Shown: piece by piece, positions 63,750 through 64,000 of the stretch | How the letters are laid out: each line of letters opens with the position of its first letter | Position numbering within the stretch: the first letter of the stretch is position 1 | Source: Thalassotalea litorea | GTDB taxonomy: Bacteria; Pseudomonadota; Gammaproteobacteria; Enterobacterales; Alteromonadaceae | Assembly (NCBI RefSeq): GCF_005843925.1 | Contig: NZ_VCBC01000003.1 | Span: 345,923-409,922 of the forward strand | DNA: 64,000 nucleotides | Direction: 5' to 3' | The notes under the pieces: generated by a model | Database searches by the model: none | What the model saw: only the letters and a program-made list of their open reading frames with translations | What the model was told of the DNA's origin: nothing | Program-made: the position numbers and the translations under genes

Positions 63750-64000
63750 CTATTTGCTTGGTTGCCGGCGCGTGTCTGGCCACAGCACACACCTATTTAA
63801 AGCCCAGTTTTTCCTTTGACCTCTGGCTTTTAACCTATTTAGCTTTTGATATTTTTGAAAAGAGCCCAACAAATCATTCAGTGCCTTCAGGCGCTAATAG
63901 CTCTGCAAATGACGCATAGTATCCGCCTTATACCAATCCCATTAAATTATTGCTCACTCAGTGAGAATTTAAAGGCTTTTAGACAAGGCTTTGATTGCAG
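63750..64000. other. Non-coding right edge with a repeat-like segment
   Basis: No ORF is supported. From about 63929 the sequence TATACCAATCCCATTAAATT and an adjacent palindrome CTCACTCAGTGAG (63954-63966) resemble short dispersed repeats I recall from Alteromonadales genomes. Only this copy is visible in the window. Confidence 0.35.

Noticed and set aside
1..64000. tRNA, rRNA, CRISPR array, prophage or complete transposon
   Set aside because: No cloverleaf-like block, rRNA core, regular direct repeats with unique spacers, phage genes or transposase was seen in a read of both strands; a dedicated scan could still find a small RNA.

Overview
The window reads as an ordinary chromosomal segment of a marine gammaproteobacterium, most likely of the order Alteromonadales (Colwelliaceae/Thalassotalea-like). 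This placement is inferred from gene content and moderate G+C, not from a marker gene. Signs are a DUF3019-MipA/OmpV two-component locus, an ECF-ChrR-photolyase-Cfa cluster, a cis/trans fatty acid isomerase, a HexR-type operator and abundant secreted hydrolases. I saw no rRNA, tRNA, CRISPR array, complete insertion sequence or prophage.

Layout. 1-12 kb: the end of a PLP-dependent decarboxylase/S1P-lyase-like gene, HutD/Ves, a small secreted protein behind a HexR-like palindrome, a GH2 beta-galactosidase-like enzyme behind a 7-bp tandem repeat, an ABC exporter, an SLC13 permease, a VF530 protein, and a glycosyltransferase-sulfotransferase pair. 12-26 kb: the DUF2182/DUF1326 pair, an alpha/beta hydrolase, Idi, HiPIP, a coupled GCS2-like ligase and desuccinylase-like pair, a YbaK-like deacylase, a phospholipase D lipoprotein, and a four-gene locus of MipA/OmpV, DUF3019, response regulator and histidine kinase. 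26-35.6 kb: a cell-wall amino-sugar locus. 36-47.3 kb: a DUF4397 lipoprotein, a Lon-N protein, and the ECF sigma/ChrR cluster with DUF523-DUF1722, photolyase, NTF2-like, SDR, FAD oxidoreductase, DUF1365 and cyclopropane synthase. 47.7-52.4 kb: gcvT-gcvH-gcvP. 52.5-54.1 kb: a small AT-rich islet with a truncated LysR gene and an apparently broken leucine-rich-repeat gene. 54-64 kb: gamma-glutamyltransferase, Cti, a pseudouridine synthase, an S9 peptidase and a GH88 hydrolase.

The most coherent system is the amino-sugar locus. An RpiR/MurR-type regulator faces three tightly packed minus-strand genes: a Na+/solute symporter, a fused sugar kinase-MurQ etherase, and a NamZ-like exo-muramidase. Divergent from the symporter are a two-domain GH3 (NagZ-like) lipoprotein and a NagX-like membrane acyltransferase. 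The proposed route is that NamZ and NagZ trim peptidoglycan fragments outside the cytoplasm, the symporter imports unphosphorylated MurNAc, and the fused protein phosphorylates it and removes the lactyl ether to give GlcNAc-6-P. A near-perfect 22-bp dyad lies between the divergent arms and could be the operator.

The second system is the ECF-ChrR cluster. The anti-sigma protein keeps the ChrR zinc ligands at the same residue numbers as recalled for Rhodobacter (H6, H31, C35, C38). The downstream genes (photolyase, cyclopropane synthase and partners) fit a singlet-oxygen/photo-oxidative membrane response.
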